Source of the DNA: an uncultured Rikenellaceae bacterium | GTDB lineage: Bacteria > Bacteroidota > Bacteroidia > Bacteroidales > Rikenellaceae | Assembly (NCBI GenBank): GCA_946486375.1 | Contig: CAMLTW010000008.1 | Span: 1 to 64,000 of the forward strand | Reading direction: 5' to 3' | Length of the DNA: 64,000 nt | Shown here: positions 16,986 to 26,643 of the stretch, piece by piece | Numbering within the stretch: the stretch's first letter is position 1 | How the letters are laid out: every line of letters begins with the position of its first letter | Notes under the pieces: model-generated | What the model saw: the letters and a program-made list of their open reading frames with translations, nothing else | Told to the model about the DNA's origin: nothing | The model's database searches: none | Program-made: the position numbers and the translations under genes

Positions 16986-18060
16986 TTCTGATGTTTTCTA
17001 TGAAGTGATCGAACAGGAATTCCGTATCCACCGGGCCGCTCGAAGCCTCCGGATGGAACTGCACCGAGAAGAAAGGCTTCGTCTTGTGCCGGATGCCTTC
17101 GCTCGTATTGTCGTTCAGGTTGACGAAATAAGGCTCCCAGTCCGGATCGAGCGTCGTCGTATCCACCGCATACCCGTGATTCTGGGACGTGATGACCGCC
17201 GTGTTCGTGCCGACCATCAGCGCCGGCTGGTTGTGGCTCCGATGTCCGTATTTCAATTTGTAGGTCGTGGCTCCCGCCGCGATGGAAAGGAGCTGATTGC
17301 CGAGGCAGATGCCGAAAATCGGCTTTCCGATCGCCATCGCCTTCCTGATGTTTTCGATGGTTTTTCCGCACATCTGCGGATCGCCGGGGCCGTTGGAAAG
17401 CATCACTCCGTCGTACTCCAGTTGCGTGAAATCGAAATCCCAGGGCACCCGGATCACCGTCGCTCCCCGTTTGGTCAGGCAGCGCACGATGTTGTACTTG
17501 CACCCGCAGTCTACCAACACGATCCGGAGTTCTCCATCCCCGTAGGTTTCCACTCCGCCCGCGCTCACTTTCGCCACGAGGTTTTCCCGGTTCGGATCGA
17601 CGAACTCTTCCGGCACCCCGCATCCTTCCACGGCCACCTTGCCCAGCATCACCCCGCGCTCCCGGATGATCTTGGTGATCTGCCGGGTATCCACGCCGTA
17701 CACTCCCGGCACATCGTTATCCCGCAACCACGCATCGAGGCTTTCCACCGCATTCCAGTGGCTGTACTCGAAAGAATAGTCCGAGATGACCAGCGCCCGG
17801 ATGTGAATGCGGTCGGACTCGTAGAATTTTTCCAGGTGATCCTGCACTTCATGCCGGGGAACTCCGTAGTTGCCCACGAGGGGATAGGTGATGACCAGAA
17901 TTTGTCCGCTGTAGGACGGGTCGGTGAGACTTTCGGGATAGCCGGTCATCGCGGTGTTGAAAACCACTTCTCCGGATACGGACCGGGCGGCTCCGAAACT
18001 GTACCCCTCGAAGGAGGTGCCGTCCTCCAGGATGAGACGGGCTTTTGGGTTTTGTGACAT
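16972..18060 (-). CDS. carA: carbamoyl-phosphate synthase small subunit (glutaminase)
   Basis: Hydrolyses glutamine and passes ammonia to CarB. The 362-residue protein has an N-terminal CarA domain (LEDGTSFEGYSFG) and a class-I glutamine amidotransferase domain with nucleophile C252 in FGICLGNQ and the H336/E338 pair in VQFHPEAS. It overlaps carB by 14 nt. A good promoter (18135-18166) lies about 75 nt upstream, so carAB, and possibly trmH and the aminotransferase, form one transcript. Confidence 0.98.
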   Translation of the reverse strand: MSQNPKARLILEDGTSFEGYSFGAARSVSGEVVFNTAMTGYPESLTDPSYSGQILVITYPLVGNYGVPRHEVQDHLEKFYESDRIHIRALVISDYSFEYSHWNAVESLDAWLRDNDVPGVYGVDTRQITKIIRERGVMLGKVAVEGCGVPEEFVDPNRENLVAKVSAGGVETYGDGELRIVLVDCGCKYNIVRCLTKRGATVIRVPWDFDFTQLEYDGVMLSNGPGDPQMCGKTIENIRKAMAIGKPIFGICLGNQLLSIAAGATTYKLKYGHRSHNQPALMVGTNTAVITSQNHGYAVDTTTLDPDWEPYFVNLNDNTSEGIRHKTKPFFSVQFHPEASSGPVDTEFLFDHFIENIRNAKR

Positions 18061-18134
18061 GATTTGCAGTTAAGTGTGTGTTAAGGAAAACCTCTTAGCT
18101 GAAACTGTCCTCGCTCAGAATAGTTTCTGAACCG

Positions 18135-18166
18135 CAAAGGTAATCCATCCGGCGTTATTTTGCAAA
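18135..18166 (-). promoter_or_regulatory. carAB promoter
   Basis: On the minus strand: TTTG (18163-18166), 20 nt, TACCTTTG (18135-18142), a full match to the Bacteroidota housekeeping consensus TTTG-N19-21-TAnnTTTG. Confidence 0.75.
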
Positions 18167-18198
18167 CACACCGGAAAAACTTTTTGACTTACGGGAAC

Positions 18199-18249
18199 TT
18201 CCGTCCGACACCGGTTCCGCGGCCCGGAAAGCGCACGAACCGGACGGAA
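18199..18249. other. nested inverted repeats in the carA/leuS divergent region
   Basis: TTCCGTCCG (18199-18207) pairs with CGGACGGAA (18241-18249), and CCGGTTC (18211-18217) with GAACCGG (18237-18243); the two pairings compete. It lies upstream of both promoters. In a CCGG-rich genome this may be chance. The rest of 18061-18424 holds the two promoters and no gene. Confidence 0.3.
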
Positions 18250-18388
18250 CCGGAACGCCGGTCTTCCGGATACACCTCTTTCCCCGGTTTCCGTCCCCTG
18301 CCTTTCCGCACCCCGCCGGTTCCGAAACGCGCCCTTTATCCGGCTTACATTCACGGCCCGGCTTGCGGATTTCCTCCGAAAAAATCCG

Positions 18389-18396
18389 TATCTTTG
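18389..18396 (+). promoter_or_regulatory. -7 promoter element for leuS
   Basis: TATCTTTG matches TAnnTTTG. Transcription would begin near 18402-18404, which leaves the ATG at 18401 outside the mRNA and points to 18425 as the start of leuS. Confidence 0.6.
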
Positions 18397-18424
18397 TAAA
18401 ATGTTTCTTAACAAGCGGACAGAC

Positions 18425-21187
18425 ATGGAATACAACTTCAGGGAGATCGAACGGAAGTGGCAGCAAAGGTGGACTGCCGAAAAAGCCTACCGGGTGAAAA
18501 CCGATCCGGACAAGCCCAAATTTTACGTGTTGGACATGTTTCCGTATCCTTCGGGCGCGGGGCTTCATGTGGGTCACCCCCTGGGATACATCGCTTCGGA
18601 CATTTACAGCCGCTACAAGAGGCTCAAGGGATTCAACGTCCTGCACCCGATGGGCTACGACGCTTTCGGGCTGCCGGCGGAACAATATGCCATCCAGACG
18701 GGGCAGCACCCCGCGGTTACGACCGAAAACAACATCGCCCGGTACCGGGAACAGCTCGACAAGATCGGGTTTTCGTTCGACTGGGACCGGGAAGTGCGCA
18801 CCTGCGACCCGGCCTATTACCGCTGGACGCAGTGGGCCTTCATCCAAATGTTCCGGCATTATTACGACAACGCGACCGGGAAGGCGGAACCGATCGAAAA
18901 GCTGGAAACCCGGTTCGCCGAGCGGGGAACCGAAGGGCTGGACGCCGCCTGCACCGTTCCGATGGATTTTACGGCGGACGAGTGGAAAGCCATGGACGGG
19001 AAAGAGCGTGAAAACGTGCTGCAGAACTACCGGCTCGCTTTCCGGGCCGACACGCTGGTGAACTGGTGTCCGGGATTGGGCACGGTGCTGGCCAACGACG
19101 AGGTGAAGGACGGGCTTTCCGTGCGTGGGGGATTTCCGGTGGAGCAGAAACGGATGAAACAATGGCTCCTGCGGGTAACGGCCTATGCACAGCGGCTGCT
19201 CGACGGGCTGGACAAACTCCAATGGAGCGAATCGCTGAAGGAAATCCAGCGCAACTGGATCGGACGGTCGGAAGGGGCGCAGGTCTTTTTCGGACTGAAA
19301 GGACACGCCGAAAAGCTCGAAATCTTCACCACCCGGCCCGACACGATTTTCGGAGCCACCTTCATGGTGCTGGCTCCGGAACACGAACTGGTGCCGCAAC
19401 TGACGACTCCCGAATACCGGAAGGCGGTGGAAGCCTACCTCGAAGAAACGAAAAAACGCTCCGAGCGGGAACGGATCGCGGAAACCAAGCGGGTGAGCGG
19501 ACAGTTTACGGGAGCCTATGCGGTCAATCCGTTCAACGGCGCGGAGATTCCGATCTACATCAGCGACTACGTGCTCGCGGGCTACGGCACGGGGGCCATC
19601 ATGGCGGTTCCGGCCCACGACAGCCGGGACTACGCATTCGCCAAGCATTTTTCGCTGCCGATCATTCCGGTGGTGGAAGGAGGCGACCTCGAAAAGGAAT
19701 CCTATGACGCCAAGGAAGGGAAGCTCATCAACTCCGATTTCATCACCGGGCTGGACGTGAAGGAAGCGATCCGGGTCATGTTCGCCGAAGTGGAAAAACA
19801 GGGGCTGGGCAAGAAGCAGATCAACTACCGGCTGCGGGACGCTATTTTCAGTCGCCAGCGTTACTGGGGGGAACCGTTCCCGGTTTACTACAAGGACGAT
19901 ATTCCCCATACCCTGAATGAGGACAAACTTCCGCTCGAACTGCCCGACATGCAGGATTTCGGGCCGACCGAAACGGGGGAACCCCCGCTGGCCCGTGCAG
20001 CGAACTGGAAAACGCAGGAAGGGTATCCCTACGAACTGAGCACGATGCCGGGATTCGCCGGTTCTTCGGCTTACTATTTGCGGTACATGGATCCGCACAA
20101 CGACCGGGAGCTGGTTTCCAAAGAAGCCAACGCATACTGGCGGAGCGTGGATTTGTACGTCGGCGGGATCGAACACGCCACGGGACACCTGATGTATTCC
20201 CGTTTCTGGAACAAATTCCTGTACGACCTGGGATACGTCTGCGAAGACGAACCGTTCAAGAAGCTGGTGAATCAGGGCATGATTCAGGGACGTTCCAACT
20301 TCGTCTACCGGATCAAGGGTACCGACACCTTCGTTTCCGCGGGTCTGAAAGACGGCTACGACACGCAGGAAATCCACGTGGACGTGAACCTGGTGCGCAA
20401 CGACGTGCTCGACCTGGAAGGCTTCCGGAAATGGAGGCCCGAATTCGCCGGGGCCGAGTTCGTGCTGGAGGACGGGAAATACGTTTGCGGCTGGGCGGTC
20501 GAAAAGATGTCCAAGTCGATGTACAACGTGGTGAATCCCGACGACATCGTGGAGAACTACGGAGCCGACACCCTGCGGATGTACGAGATGTTCCTCGGCC
20601 CGCTGGAACAGGCCAAGCCGTGGGACACCAACGGGATCGACGGGGTGCACAAGTTCCTGCGGAAAGTCTGGCGGCTCTTCGTCGACAAGGCGGGCGACGT
20701 GGCCGTGACGGACGAACCGCCGACCGAAAGGGAACTGAAAACCCTGCACCGGACGATCAAAAAGGTCTCGGAAGATATCGAGAATTTCTCGTTCAACACT
20801 TCGGTGAGCGCCTTCATGATCTGCGTGAACGAACTGACGGAGTACGGCACCCGCAAACGGGGAATACTGGAACCGCTTACGATTCTCCTTTCCCCGTTCG
20901 CCCCGCACATTGCGGAAGAACTCTGGGAAATGCTGGGACACCGAGACACGGTGCTGAATGCCGCTTTCCCGCAGTACAACCCGGAATACCTGGTGGAAAG
21001 CACCGTGGAATACCCCGTGTCGTTCAACGGCAAGATGCGGTTCAAAATCGCCCTGCCCGCAACGGCGGATGCCGGGGCCGCGGAAGCGGCGGTGCTCGCC
21101 GACCCGGCTGCCGCGAAGTACCTCGACGGCAAGACGCCCAAAAAGGTGATCGTGGTTCCGGGAAAAATCATCAATATCGTGGTTTGA
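18425..21187 (+). CDS. leuS: leucyl-tRNA synthetase
   Basis: Charges tRNA-Leu. The 920-residue protein has the class I HIGH variant HVGH (48-51, in [23 protein letters not shown]), a CP1 editing domain ([14 protein letters not shown]) and KMSKS (694-698), followed by the anticodon-binding helical bundle. I chose the ATG at 18425 ([13 protein letters not shown]), which matches the family N-terminus; an ATG 24 nt earlier overlaps the promoter region. It heads a run with radA, a thioesterase and mqnE. Confidence 0.97.
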   Translation: MEYNFREIERKWQQRWTAEKAYRVKTDPDKPKFYVLDMFPYPSGAGLHVGHPLGYIASDIYSRYKRLKGFNVLHPMGYDAFGLPAEQYAIQTGQHPAVTTENNIARYREQLDKIGFSFDWDREVRTCDPAYYRWTQWAFIQMFRHYYDNATGKAEPIEKLETRFAERGTEGLDAACTVPMDFTADEWKAMDGKERENVLQNYRLAFRADTLVNWCPGLGTVLANDEVKDGLSVRGGFPVEQKRMKQWLLRVTAYAQRLLDGLDKLQWSESLKEIQRNWIGRSEGAQVFFGLKGHAEKLEIFTTRPDTIFGATFMVLAPEHELVPQLTTPEYRKAVEAYLEETKKRSERERIAETKRVSGQFTGAYAVNPFNGAEIPIYISDYVLAGYGTGAIMAVPAHDSRDYAFAKHFSLPIIPVVEGGDLEKESYDAKEGKLINSDFITGLDVKEAIRVMFAEVEKQGLGKKQINYRLRDAIFSRQRYWGEPFPVYYKDDIPHTLNEDKLPLELPDMQDFGPTETGEPPLARAANWKTQEGYPYELSTMPGFAGSSAYYLRYMDPHNDRELVSKEANAYWRSVDLYVGGIEHATGHLMYSRFWNKFLYDLGYVCEDEPFKKLVNQGMIQGRSNFVYRIKGTDTFVSAGLKDGYDTQEIHVDVNLVRNDVLDLEGFRKWRPEFAGAEFVLEDGKYVCGWAVEKMSKSMYNVVNPDDIVENYGADTLRMYEMFLGPLEQAKPWDTNGIDGVHKFLRKVWRLFVDKAGDVAVTDEPPTERELKTLHRTIKKVSEDIENFSFNTSVSAFMICVNELTEYGTRKRGILEPLTILLSPFAPHIAEELWEMLGHRDTVLNAAFPQYNPEYLVESTVEYPVSFNGKMRFKIALPATADAGAAEAAVLADPAAAKYLDGKTPKKVIVVPGKIINIVV

Positions 21188-21194
21188 TCCTTTT

Positions 21195-22568
21195 ATGGCC
21201 AAAATAAAAAAAGCCTATTTCTGCCGCAACTGCGGCGTCGAATCCCCCAAGTGGGTGGGCCGTTGTCCGTCCTGCGGCGAATGGAATACCTATGTGGAAG
21301 AAGTGGTGTCGAAGGAAACGAAAAATTCCGTTTCCTTCCGTCCGGAACGGAGCGGGAACGTCCCGGTGCCCATCGGCGAGATTCGACATCGGGATCATAC
21401 CCGCATCGACCTGTACAGCGGGGAAACCAACCGGGTGCTCGGCGGAGGGCTGGTGCCGGGCTCGCTGGTGCTGCTGGGCGGGGAACCGGGCATCGGAAAA
21501 TCGACCCTGAGCCTCCAGATCGCCCTGCATGCCCGGGAGCTGCGGACGCTCTATGTTTCCGGAGAAGAATCCCCCCAGCAGATCAAACTGCGGGCCGACC
21601 GGCTCGGCATCCGCAACGACAACTGCCTGATCTATTCCGAAACGAAGCTGGAAGACATCCTGAACCAGGTGACGCAACTGGCGCCCCAGCTGGTGGTGAT
21701 CGACTCGATCCAGACCATCTACACCGACACGATCGAATCCTCCCCCGGCAGTGTTTCCCAGATCCGGGAATGCGCGGGGTTGATGCTGAAATACGCCAAG
21801 GAGACGATGACGCCGATTTTCATCATCGGCCACATCACCAAGGACGGCATCATCGCCGGACCGAAAATCCTGGAACACATCGTGGACGTGGTGCTTCAGT
21901 TCGAGGGAGACAACAACAACATTTACCGCATCCTGCGGAGCATCAAGAACCGGTTCGGAGCCACTTCCGAAATCGGAGTATTCGAAATGCGCAGCGAAGG
22001 ACTGGTGGAAGTGGACAATCCTTCCGAAATCCTGCTTTCCCAATACGACGAATCCCTGAGCGGAATCGCCATCGGCGCTTCCATCGACGGCGCACGCCCC
22101 TACCTGATCGAAACGCAGGCGCTGGTGAGCACGGCGGCCTACGGCACGCCGCAGCGATCCACCACCGGATTCGACACCAAACGGCTCAACATGCTGCTGG
22201 CGGTGCTGGAAAAACGCCTGAACTTCAAAATGTACTCCAAAGACGTTTTTCTGAATTTCGCCGGCGGATTCCGGATCAGCGACACAGGCATGGACATGGC
22301 GGTCGTGGCTTCGGTGCTCTCGTCCTCCCTCGACCGGGCGATTCCGGGAGACATCTGTTTCGCCGGGGAAATCGGACTGTCGGGGGAAATCCGTCCGGCT
22401 TCCCGAACCGAGCAGCGGATCGCCGAAGCGGCCCGGCTCGGATTCAAACGGATCGTCGTTTCGGGGTATTACCAGTCCAATAAAAATGCTCAGCCGGGAA
22501 ACATCCGGGTGATACCGGTCAGTCGGGTGGACGAACTGGCGCGGGTGCTGTTCGGACACGGAGCATAA
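21195..22568 (+). CDS. radA: DNA repair protein RadA
   Basis: RecA-like ATPase that drives branch migration in recombination. The 457-residue protein has the N-terminal C4 zinc finger (C10, C13, C24, C27 in YFCRNCG...RCPSCGEW), Walker A GGEPGIGKST (95-104), the RadA-specific KNRFG (250-254) and a C-terminal Lon-protease-like domain (GGFRISDTGMDMAVVASVLSS). It starts 7 nt after leuS. Confidence 0.97.
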   Translation: MAKIKKAYFCRNCGVESPKWVGRCPSCGEWNTYVEEVVSKETKNSVSFRPERSGNVPVPIGEIRHRDHTRIDLYSGETNRVLGGGLVPGSLVLLGGEPGIGKSTLSLQIALHARELRTLYVSGEESPQQIKLRADRLGIRNDNCLIYSETKLEDILNQVTQLAPQLVVIDSIQTIYTDTIESSPGSVSQIRECAGLMLKYAKETMTPIFIIGHITKDGIIAGPKILEHIVDVVLQFEGDNNNIYRILRSIKNRFGATSEIGVFEMRSEGLVEVDNPSEILLSQYDESLSGIAIGASIDGARPYLIETQALVSTAAYGTPQRSTTGFDTKRLNMLLAVLEKRLNFKMYSKDVFLNFAGGFRISDTGMDMAVVASVLSSSLDRAIPGDICFAGEIGLSGEIRPASRTEQRIAEAARLGFKRIVVSGYYQSNKNAQPGNIRVIPVSRVDELARVLFGHGA

Positions 22569-22574
22569 ATACAG

Positions 22575-23090
22575 ATGAAGATTATGGAACTCAAAATCAG
22601 CAAGCGACAGTACAATTCGAAGAACTGTTTCATCTGCGGTCTCGACAACGAAATGGGGCTGAAAACCCGTTTTTACGAAACGGAAGATCAGGAACTGATC
22701 GCCGTCTGCACGCCCAAGCCGGAGCACCAGAGCTATCCGAACCGGCTGCACGGCGGCGTTTCGGCGGCCATCCTCGACGAGACCATCGGCCGGGCCATCT
22801 GCGCCCGCTACGGGGACATGGTCTGGGGCGTGACGATGGAGCTCAACCTCAAATACCGCAAGCCCCTGCCCTACGGGGTCGAACTGAAAGCAATCGGACG
22901 CATCACGGAAGATCGGGGACGGCTGTTCCGGGGAACGGGGGAAATCTACCTGCCGGACGGGGAAGTGGCCGTGACGGCGGAAGGGCTTTACATGAAACGC
23001 CGGATCGACCAGATCGCCGATGAAGACTTCGTAGGAAACGAGTGGGGATTCGCAGCCAACGAGGAAATACCGGCAACCATCGACCTGTAA
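22575..23090 (+). CDS. PaaI-family hotdog thioesterase
   Basis: A single hotdog-fold acyl-CoA thioesterase of 171 residues. The active-site helix HGGVSAAILDETIGRAI (59-75) with D68/E69 is characteristic, followed by strands VTMELNLKYRKPLPYG and FRGTGEIYLPDGEVAVTAEGLYM. The N-terminus carries CFICG (18-22), common in this subgroup. The substrate is unknown. It starts 6 nt after radA and precedes mqnE by 72 nt; hotdog thioesterases also act in classical menaquinone synthesis, but the link here is only proximity. Confidence 0.85.
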   Translation: MKIMELKISKRQYNSKNCFICGLDNEMGLKTRFYETEDQELIAVCTPKPEHQSYPNRLHGGVSAAILDETIGRAICARYGDMVWGVTMELNLKYRKPLPYGVELKAIGRITEDRGRLFRGTGEIYLPDGEVAVTAEGLYMKRRIDQIADEDFVGNEWGFAANEEIPATIDL

Positions 23091-23162
23091 CCGTCCCCGA
23101 TATCGGGGATAAAACCGGGCATGCATCTTCCCGGCGGTCTGCGGGAAAATCCTTTTATCAGC

Positions 23163-24293
23163 ATGAACGAAACTCTCGAATCCATCGTACCGGAAAGCCT
23201 TCGTCCGATCGTACACAAAGCCGCGGCAGGGGAACGGATTGCAATCGAAGAAGCCGTGTGCCTGTACGACGAAGCGCCGCTCTCCCTGCTGGGCATGCTG
23301 GCGACGAAAATCAAGGAGCGCAAAAGCGGCAAAAAAGTCTACTACAACCGCAACTTCCACATCGAACCGACCAACATCTGCGTTTTCCGCTGCAAATTCT
23401 GTTCGTACCGGCGCCCTGCGGGAGCCGACGACGCCTGGGATCATTCGATGGACGAAGTCGTCCGGATGGCGGAAGCCCGCGCCGGAAGCGGCGTGACGGA
23501 AGTGCACATCGTAGGCGGCGTGCACCCCGAACACGACCTGTATTATTATGCGGAAATGATCCGGCGGATCAAGACGGCGCTGCCGCAGGCGACCGTCAAG
23601 GCGTTTTCGGCGGTGGAACTGGACTACATGATCGCCAAAGCGGGGCTGTCCGTGGAAGAGGGGCTGGCTCTGCTCAAGTCCTGCGGGATGGAAACCCTGC
23701 CGGGGGGAGGAGCGGAAATCTTCGACGAGGAAATCCGCCGACAGGTCTGCGGGGAAAAAAGCACTTCGGAACAATGGCTCCGGATTCACGGCACCGCTCA
23801 CCGGCTGGGCATCCCGACCAACGCCACCATGCTTTACGGGCACATCGAAACGCCCCTGCACCGGATCGACCACCTCGACCGGCTCCGGCGGCTGCAGGAC
23901 GAAACCGGCGGATTCAACGCCTTCATCCCCCTGAAATACCGCAGCCGGAACAATGCCCTGTCGGAAATCGGAGAAGCGAGCATCGTCGAAGACCTTCGGA
24001 CGCTGGCCCTCTCCCGCATCTTTCTCGACAATTTTCCCCACATCAAGGCCTACTGGCCGATGTACGGGAAAACGACCACCCAGCTGGCGCTGGCGTTCGG
24101 AGCCGACGACATCGACGGCACCATCGACGACACGACCAAAATCTATTCGATGGCCGGAGCGGAAGACCGGAAACCGATCATGAACACGGCCGAAATGCGG
24201 GCGTTGATCGAAAGCGCAGGCTACCTTCCGACGGAACGGGACTCGTTCTACCGGGAAATACCCTGTTCCGAAGCGGCTCCGTCCCCTTGCTGA
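23163..24293 (+). CDS. mqnE: aminofutalosine synthase
   Basis: Radical SAM enzyme of the futalosine route to menaquinone: joins an adenosyl radical to 3-[(1-carboxyvinyl)oxy]benzoate, giving 6-amino-6-deoxyfutalosine. The 376-residue protein has CVFRCKFC (C73, C77, C80) within IEPTNICVFRCKFCSYRRP, then VTEVHIVGGVHPEHDLYYY and the C-terminal YWPMYGKTTTQLALAFGADDIDGTID, which fit MqnE rather than MqnC. An ATG 42 nt earlier (23121) is possible but gives an unconserved-looking leader. No other mqn gene is in the window. Confidence 0.88.
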   Translation: MNETLESIVPESLRPIVHKAAAGERIAIEEAVCLYDEAPLSLLGMLATKIKERKSGKKVYYNRNFHIEPTNICVFRCKFCSYRRPAGADDAWDHSMDEVVRMAEARAGSGVTEVHIVGGVHPEHDLYYYAEMIRRIKTALPQATVKAFSAVELDYMIAKAGLSVEEGLALLKSCGMETLPGGGAEIFDEEIRRQVCGEKSTSEQWLRIHGTAHRLGIPTNATMLYGHIETPLHRIDHLDRLRRLQDETGGFNAFIPLKYRSRNNALSEIGEASIVEDLRTLALSRIFLDNFPHIKAYWPMYGKTTTQLALAFGADDIDGTIDDTTKIYSMAGAEDRKPIMNTAEMRALIESAGYLPTERDSFYREIPCSEAAPSPC

Positions 24294-24353
24294 CAGCAGG
24301 GAAAAAGGACGCGGGGAAAGCGGTTGCCGCAACCGGAGGCCCGGAGAGACGTC

Positions 24354-24385
24354 TTTGTTTTTCCTTCAAAGATGTCGTATATTTG
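24354..24385 (+). promoter_or_regulatory. promoter of the PASTA-rluD pair
   Basis: TTTG (24354-24357), 20 nt, TATATTTG (24378-24385): a full match to the Bacteroidota consensus, 64 nt before the ATG. Confidence 0.75.
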
Positions 24386-24449
24386 CCGCTGAAACAATCG
24401 GATAGCGGCCGTCCGTACCGTAAGGGGCCGGAACGGAGAACAAATACCC

Positions 24450-25340
24450 ATGAAAAACAAACCGAAGAATTTCCTGACCGACATATTCCGGGGAATCCGG
24501 GAGAACATCTTCTGGCGAAACGTCGTGCTGGCGGTGTGTTCGCTGGTCATTTTCGTCTTCCTGGCTCAAATCCTGCTCAACCTGGGAACGCGCCACGGAC
24601 AGGTGCTCGAAGTGCCGGATTTCAGCGGTCTGACCTTCACGGAAGCCCGCTCGGTCGCAGAGAAAGCCGACCTGCGGCTGGAAATCAACGATTCCCTCTA
24701 CCTGCCGGCCCGGACGGGCGGCATCGTGCTGGAACAGAATCCGGCGCCGGGAGCGCACGTCAAATCGGGCCGCCGCGTCTTCATCACGGTCAATTCCTTT
24801 CGGCCCAAAACGGCCCGGATTCCCTATGTAACGGGATATTCCCTCCGGCAGGCCAAAAACAACCTGGAAGTGGCCGGATTCGCCATCGAACGGCTGATCT
24901 ACCGGGAGGACATCGCTACCAACAACGTGCTGGAACAGCGCTATAAGGGACAGACCGTGTTGCCGCAAAGCGACATCGAAGCCCCGGCCGGATCGGGAAT
25001 TACGCTCGTGGTGGGCGTAAGCGGCAATCCGGCGGTACAGGTTCCGAAGGTCGTGGGATTTCCCGTCCAGGAAGCCAAAAGCCGGCTGTGGGAACAGGGC
25101 CTCAACATCGGCAAAATCGAGCAGGAAGCCGGCATTACGGAAGTCAACATAAACGAAGCGAGGGTTTACCGTCAGCGGCCTAACGCCGGCAGCCGGCAGC
25201 AGCTGGGCGCCAAAGTGAACCTTTACCTGACCCTCGACGAAACGAAGGTCGCCGCGGGCCAGAAAGACGCCGACCGCGCCGCCCGGCTGGAAGCGGAAAA
25301 AGCGGCCCGGGAAGCGGCGGATTCCGCCGCCGTGGAATAA
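24450..25340 (+). CDS. membrane-anchored PASTA-domain protein
   Basis: 296 residues: a short basic cytosolic N-terminus, one membrane helix (about 24-45, NVVLAVCSLVIFVFLAQILLNL), three consecutive PASTA repeats outside (about 52-116, 121-190, 194-262; each with the V-P-[DY/KV] start and E-Q-x-P-x-x-G-x-x-V type end), and an Ala/Glu/Lys/Arg-rich tail (about 266-296). PASTA repeats bind peptidoglycan fragments in Ser/Thr kinases and penicillin-binding proteins, but this protein has neither kinase nor transpeptidase domain. A role in cell-wall sensing or as an envelope scaffold is inferred. Its stop codon shares one base with the rluD start (TAATG). Confidence 0.88.
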   Translation: MKNKPKNFLTDIFRGIRENIFWRNVVLAVCSLVIFVFLAQILLNLGTRHGQVLEVPDFSGLTFTEARSVAEKADLRLEINDSLYLPARTGGIVLEQNPAPGAHVKSGRRVFITVNSFRPKTARIPYVTGYSLRQAKNNLEVAGFAIERLIYREDIATNNVLEQRYKGQTVLPQSDIEAPAGSGITLVVGVSGNPAVQVPKVVGFPVQEAKSRLWEQGLNIGKIEQEAGITEVNINEARVYRQRPNAGSRQQLGAKVNLYLTLDETKVAAGQKDADRAARLEAEKAAREAADSAAVE

Positions 25341-26455
25341 TGCCGCCTTACCCCATCGACCCCATGAATCCCGAAGAAATCATTTCCCCCGATCCCGAAC
25401 TCGAAGAGGACGGCCAGCAGGACGAACTGTTCGAGCATTTCGGACTCGTCGTGGACAAGGGACAGAGCCTCCTGCGAATCGACAAGTTCCTGACCGACCG
25501 GATGGAAGGCACGTCCCGGAACCGCATACAGGCCGCCGCCGATGCGGGAAACATCCTGGTCAACGGCAAGCCGGTCAAGTCCAGCTACAAGGTCAAGCCG
25601 CTCGACCGCATTTCCATCGTCCTGCCCTATCCTCCCCGCCGGCTGGAAATCCTGCCGGAAAACATCCCGCTCGACATCCGATACGAGGACGACGACCTGA
25701 TCATCGTCAACAAGGCGGCGGGCATGGTGGTGCATCCCGGCTTCGGCAATTACACGGGGACGCTGGTCAATGCCCTGACCTATCACCTGCAAGACCTGCC
25801 GATGTTCCAGGAAGGGGATTTGCGGGCCGGGCTGGTGCACCGGATCGACAAGAACACTTCCGGCATTTTGGTCGTCGCCAAAAACGAAAAAGCCCACGCC
25901 CGGCTCGCCAAGCAGTTTTTCGACCACACCATCACCCGGATTTACCACGCGCTCGTCTGGGGCAACCTTCCGGAAGACGAAGGAATCGTCACCGGAAACA
26001 TCGGCCGGAGCGTGCGGGATCGGCTGAAGATGGCCGTGTTTCCCGACGGGGAACAGGGAAAACATGCCGTCACGCATTATCGGGTGCTGAAACGGCTCGG
26101 ATACGTCAACCTGATCGAATGCCGGCTGGAAACCGGACGCACCCATCAGATCCGCGTGCACATGGAATACATCGGGCATCCGCTGTTCAACGACGAACGC
26201 TACGGCGGAGACCGGATTTTGAAAGGAACGACTTATTCCAAGTACCGGCAGTTCGTGGAGAATTGCTTCAAGATCATGCCTCGTCACGGACTGCATGCCC
26301 GGAGCCTCGGCTTCGTCCATCCCGCCACCGGAAAGGAAATGTATTTCGAATCGGAACTGCCGGAGGATATGGCCACGGTGGTGGGGAAATGGGAAAACTA
26401 CGTCGCCGCCCGAAACACGGGAGAACCGGACGAAGACCAGACCGTATCTTCCTGA
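25340..26455 (+). CDS. rluD: 23S rRNA pseudouridine synthase, RluD type
   Basis: Converts uridines in 23S rRNA (helix 69 in the E. coli enzyme) to pseudouridine. After an acidic 40-residue leader come an S4 RNA-binding domain (about 43-95, SLLRIDKFLTDRMEGTSRNRIQ) and the RluA-family catalytic domain with D170 in HRIDKNTSG and the ETGRTHQIRVHMEYIGHPL motif. The length of 371 is slightly long because of the leader. Translationally coupled to the PASTA gene by a TAATG overlap. Confidence 0.93.
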   Translation: MPPYPIDPMNPEEIISPDPELEEDGQQDELFEHFGLVVDKGQSLLRIDKFLTDRMEGTSRNRIQAAADAGNILVNGKPVKSSYKVKPLDRISIVLPYPPRRLEILPENIPLDIRYEDDDLIIVNKAAGMVVHPGFGNYTGTLVNALTYHLQDLPMFQEGDLRAGLVHRIDKNTSGILVVAKNEKAHARLAKQFFDHTITRIYHALVWGNLPEDEGIVTGNIGRSVRDRLKMAVFPDGEQGKHAVTHYRVLKRLGYVNLIECRLETGRTHQIRVHMEYIGHPLFNDERYGGDRILKGTTYSKYRQFVENCFKIMPRHGLHARSLGFVHPATGKEMYFESELPEDMATVVGKWENYVAARNTGEPDEDQTVSS

Positions 26456-26643
26456 TCCCGGCATTCGTTTTTTCCGCTGACTTTCGCCTTCCGTTTCTTA
26501 TACCCGATTCGACTGGAACGCCCACATTCCGGCGCTGGCCTCCAGACGTCTCCCGCAAGCATTCACAGCCGCCGGGTTTCGGGCGGGCACCTTCCAGCCG
26601 TTTATCGGATCATTTTCCGTAACCCGCTCACATCGTCCGGCAT

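Noticed and set aside
24321..24335. CGGTTG/CAACCG hairpin after mqnE as a terminator
   Set aside because: The stem is only 6 bp and no T-run follows closely; not strong enough to list.
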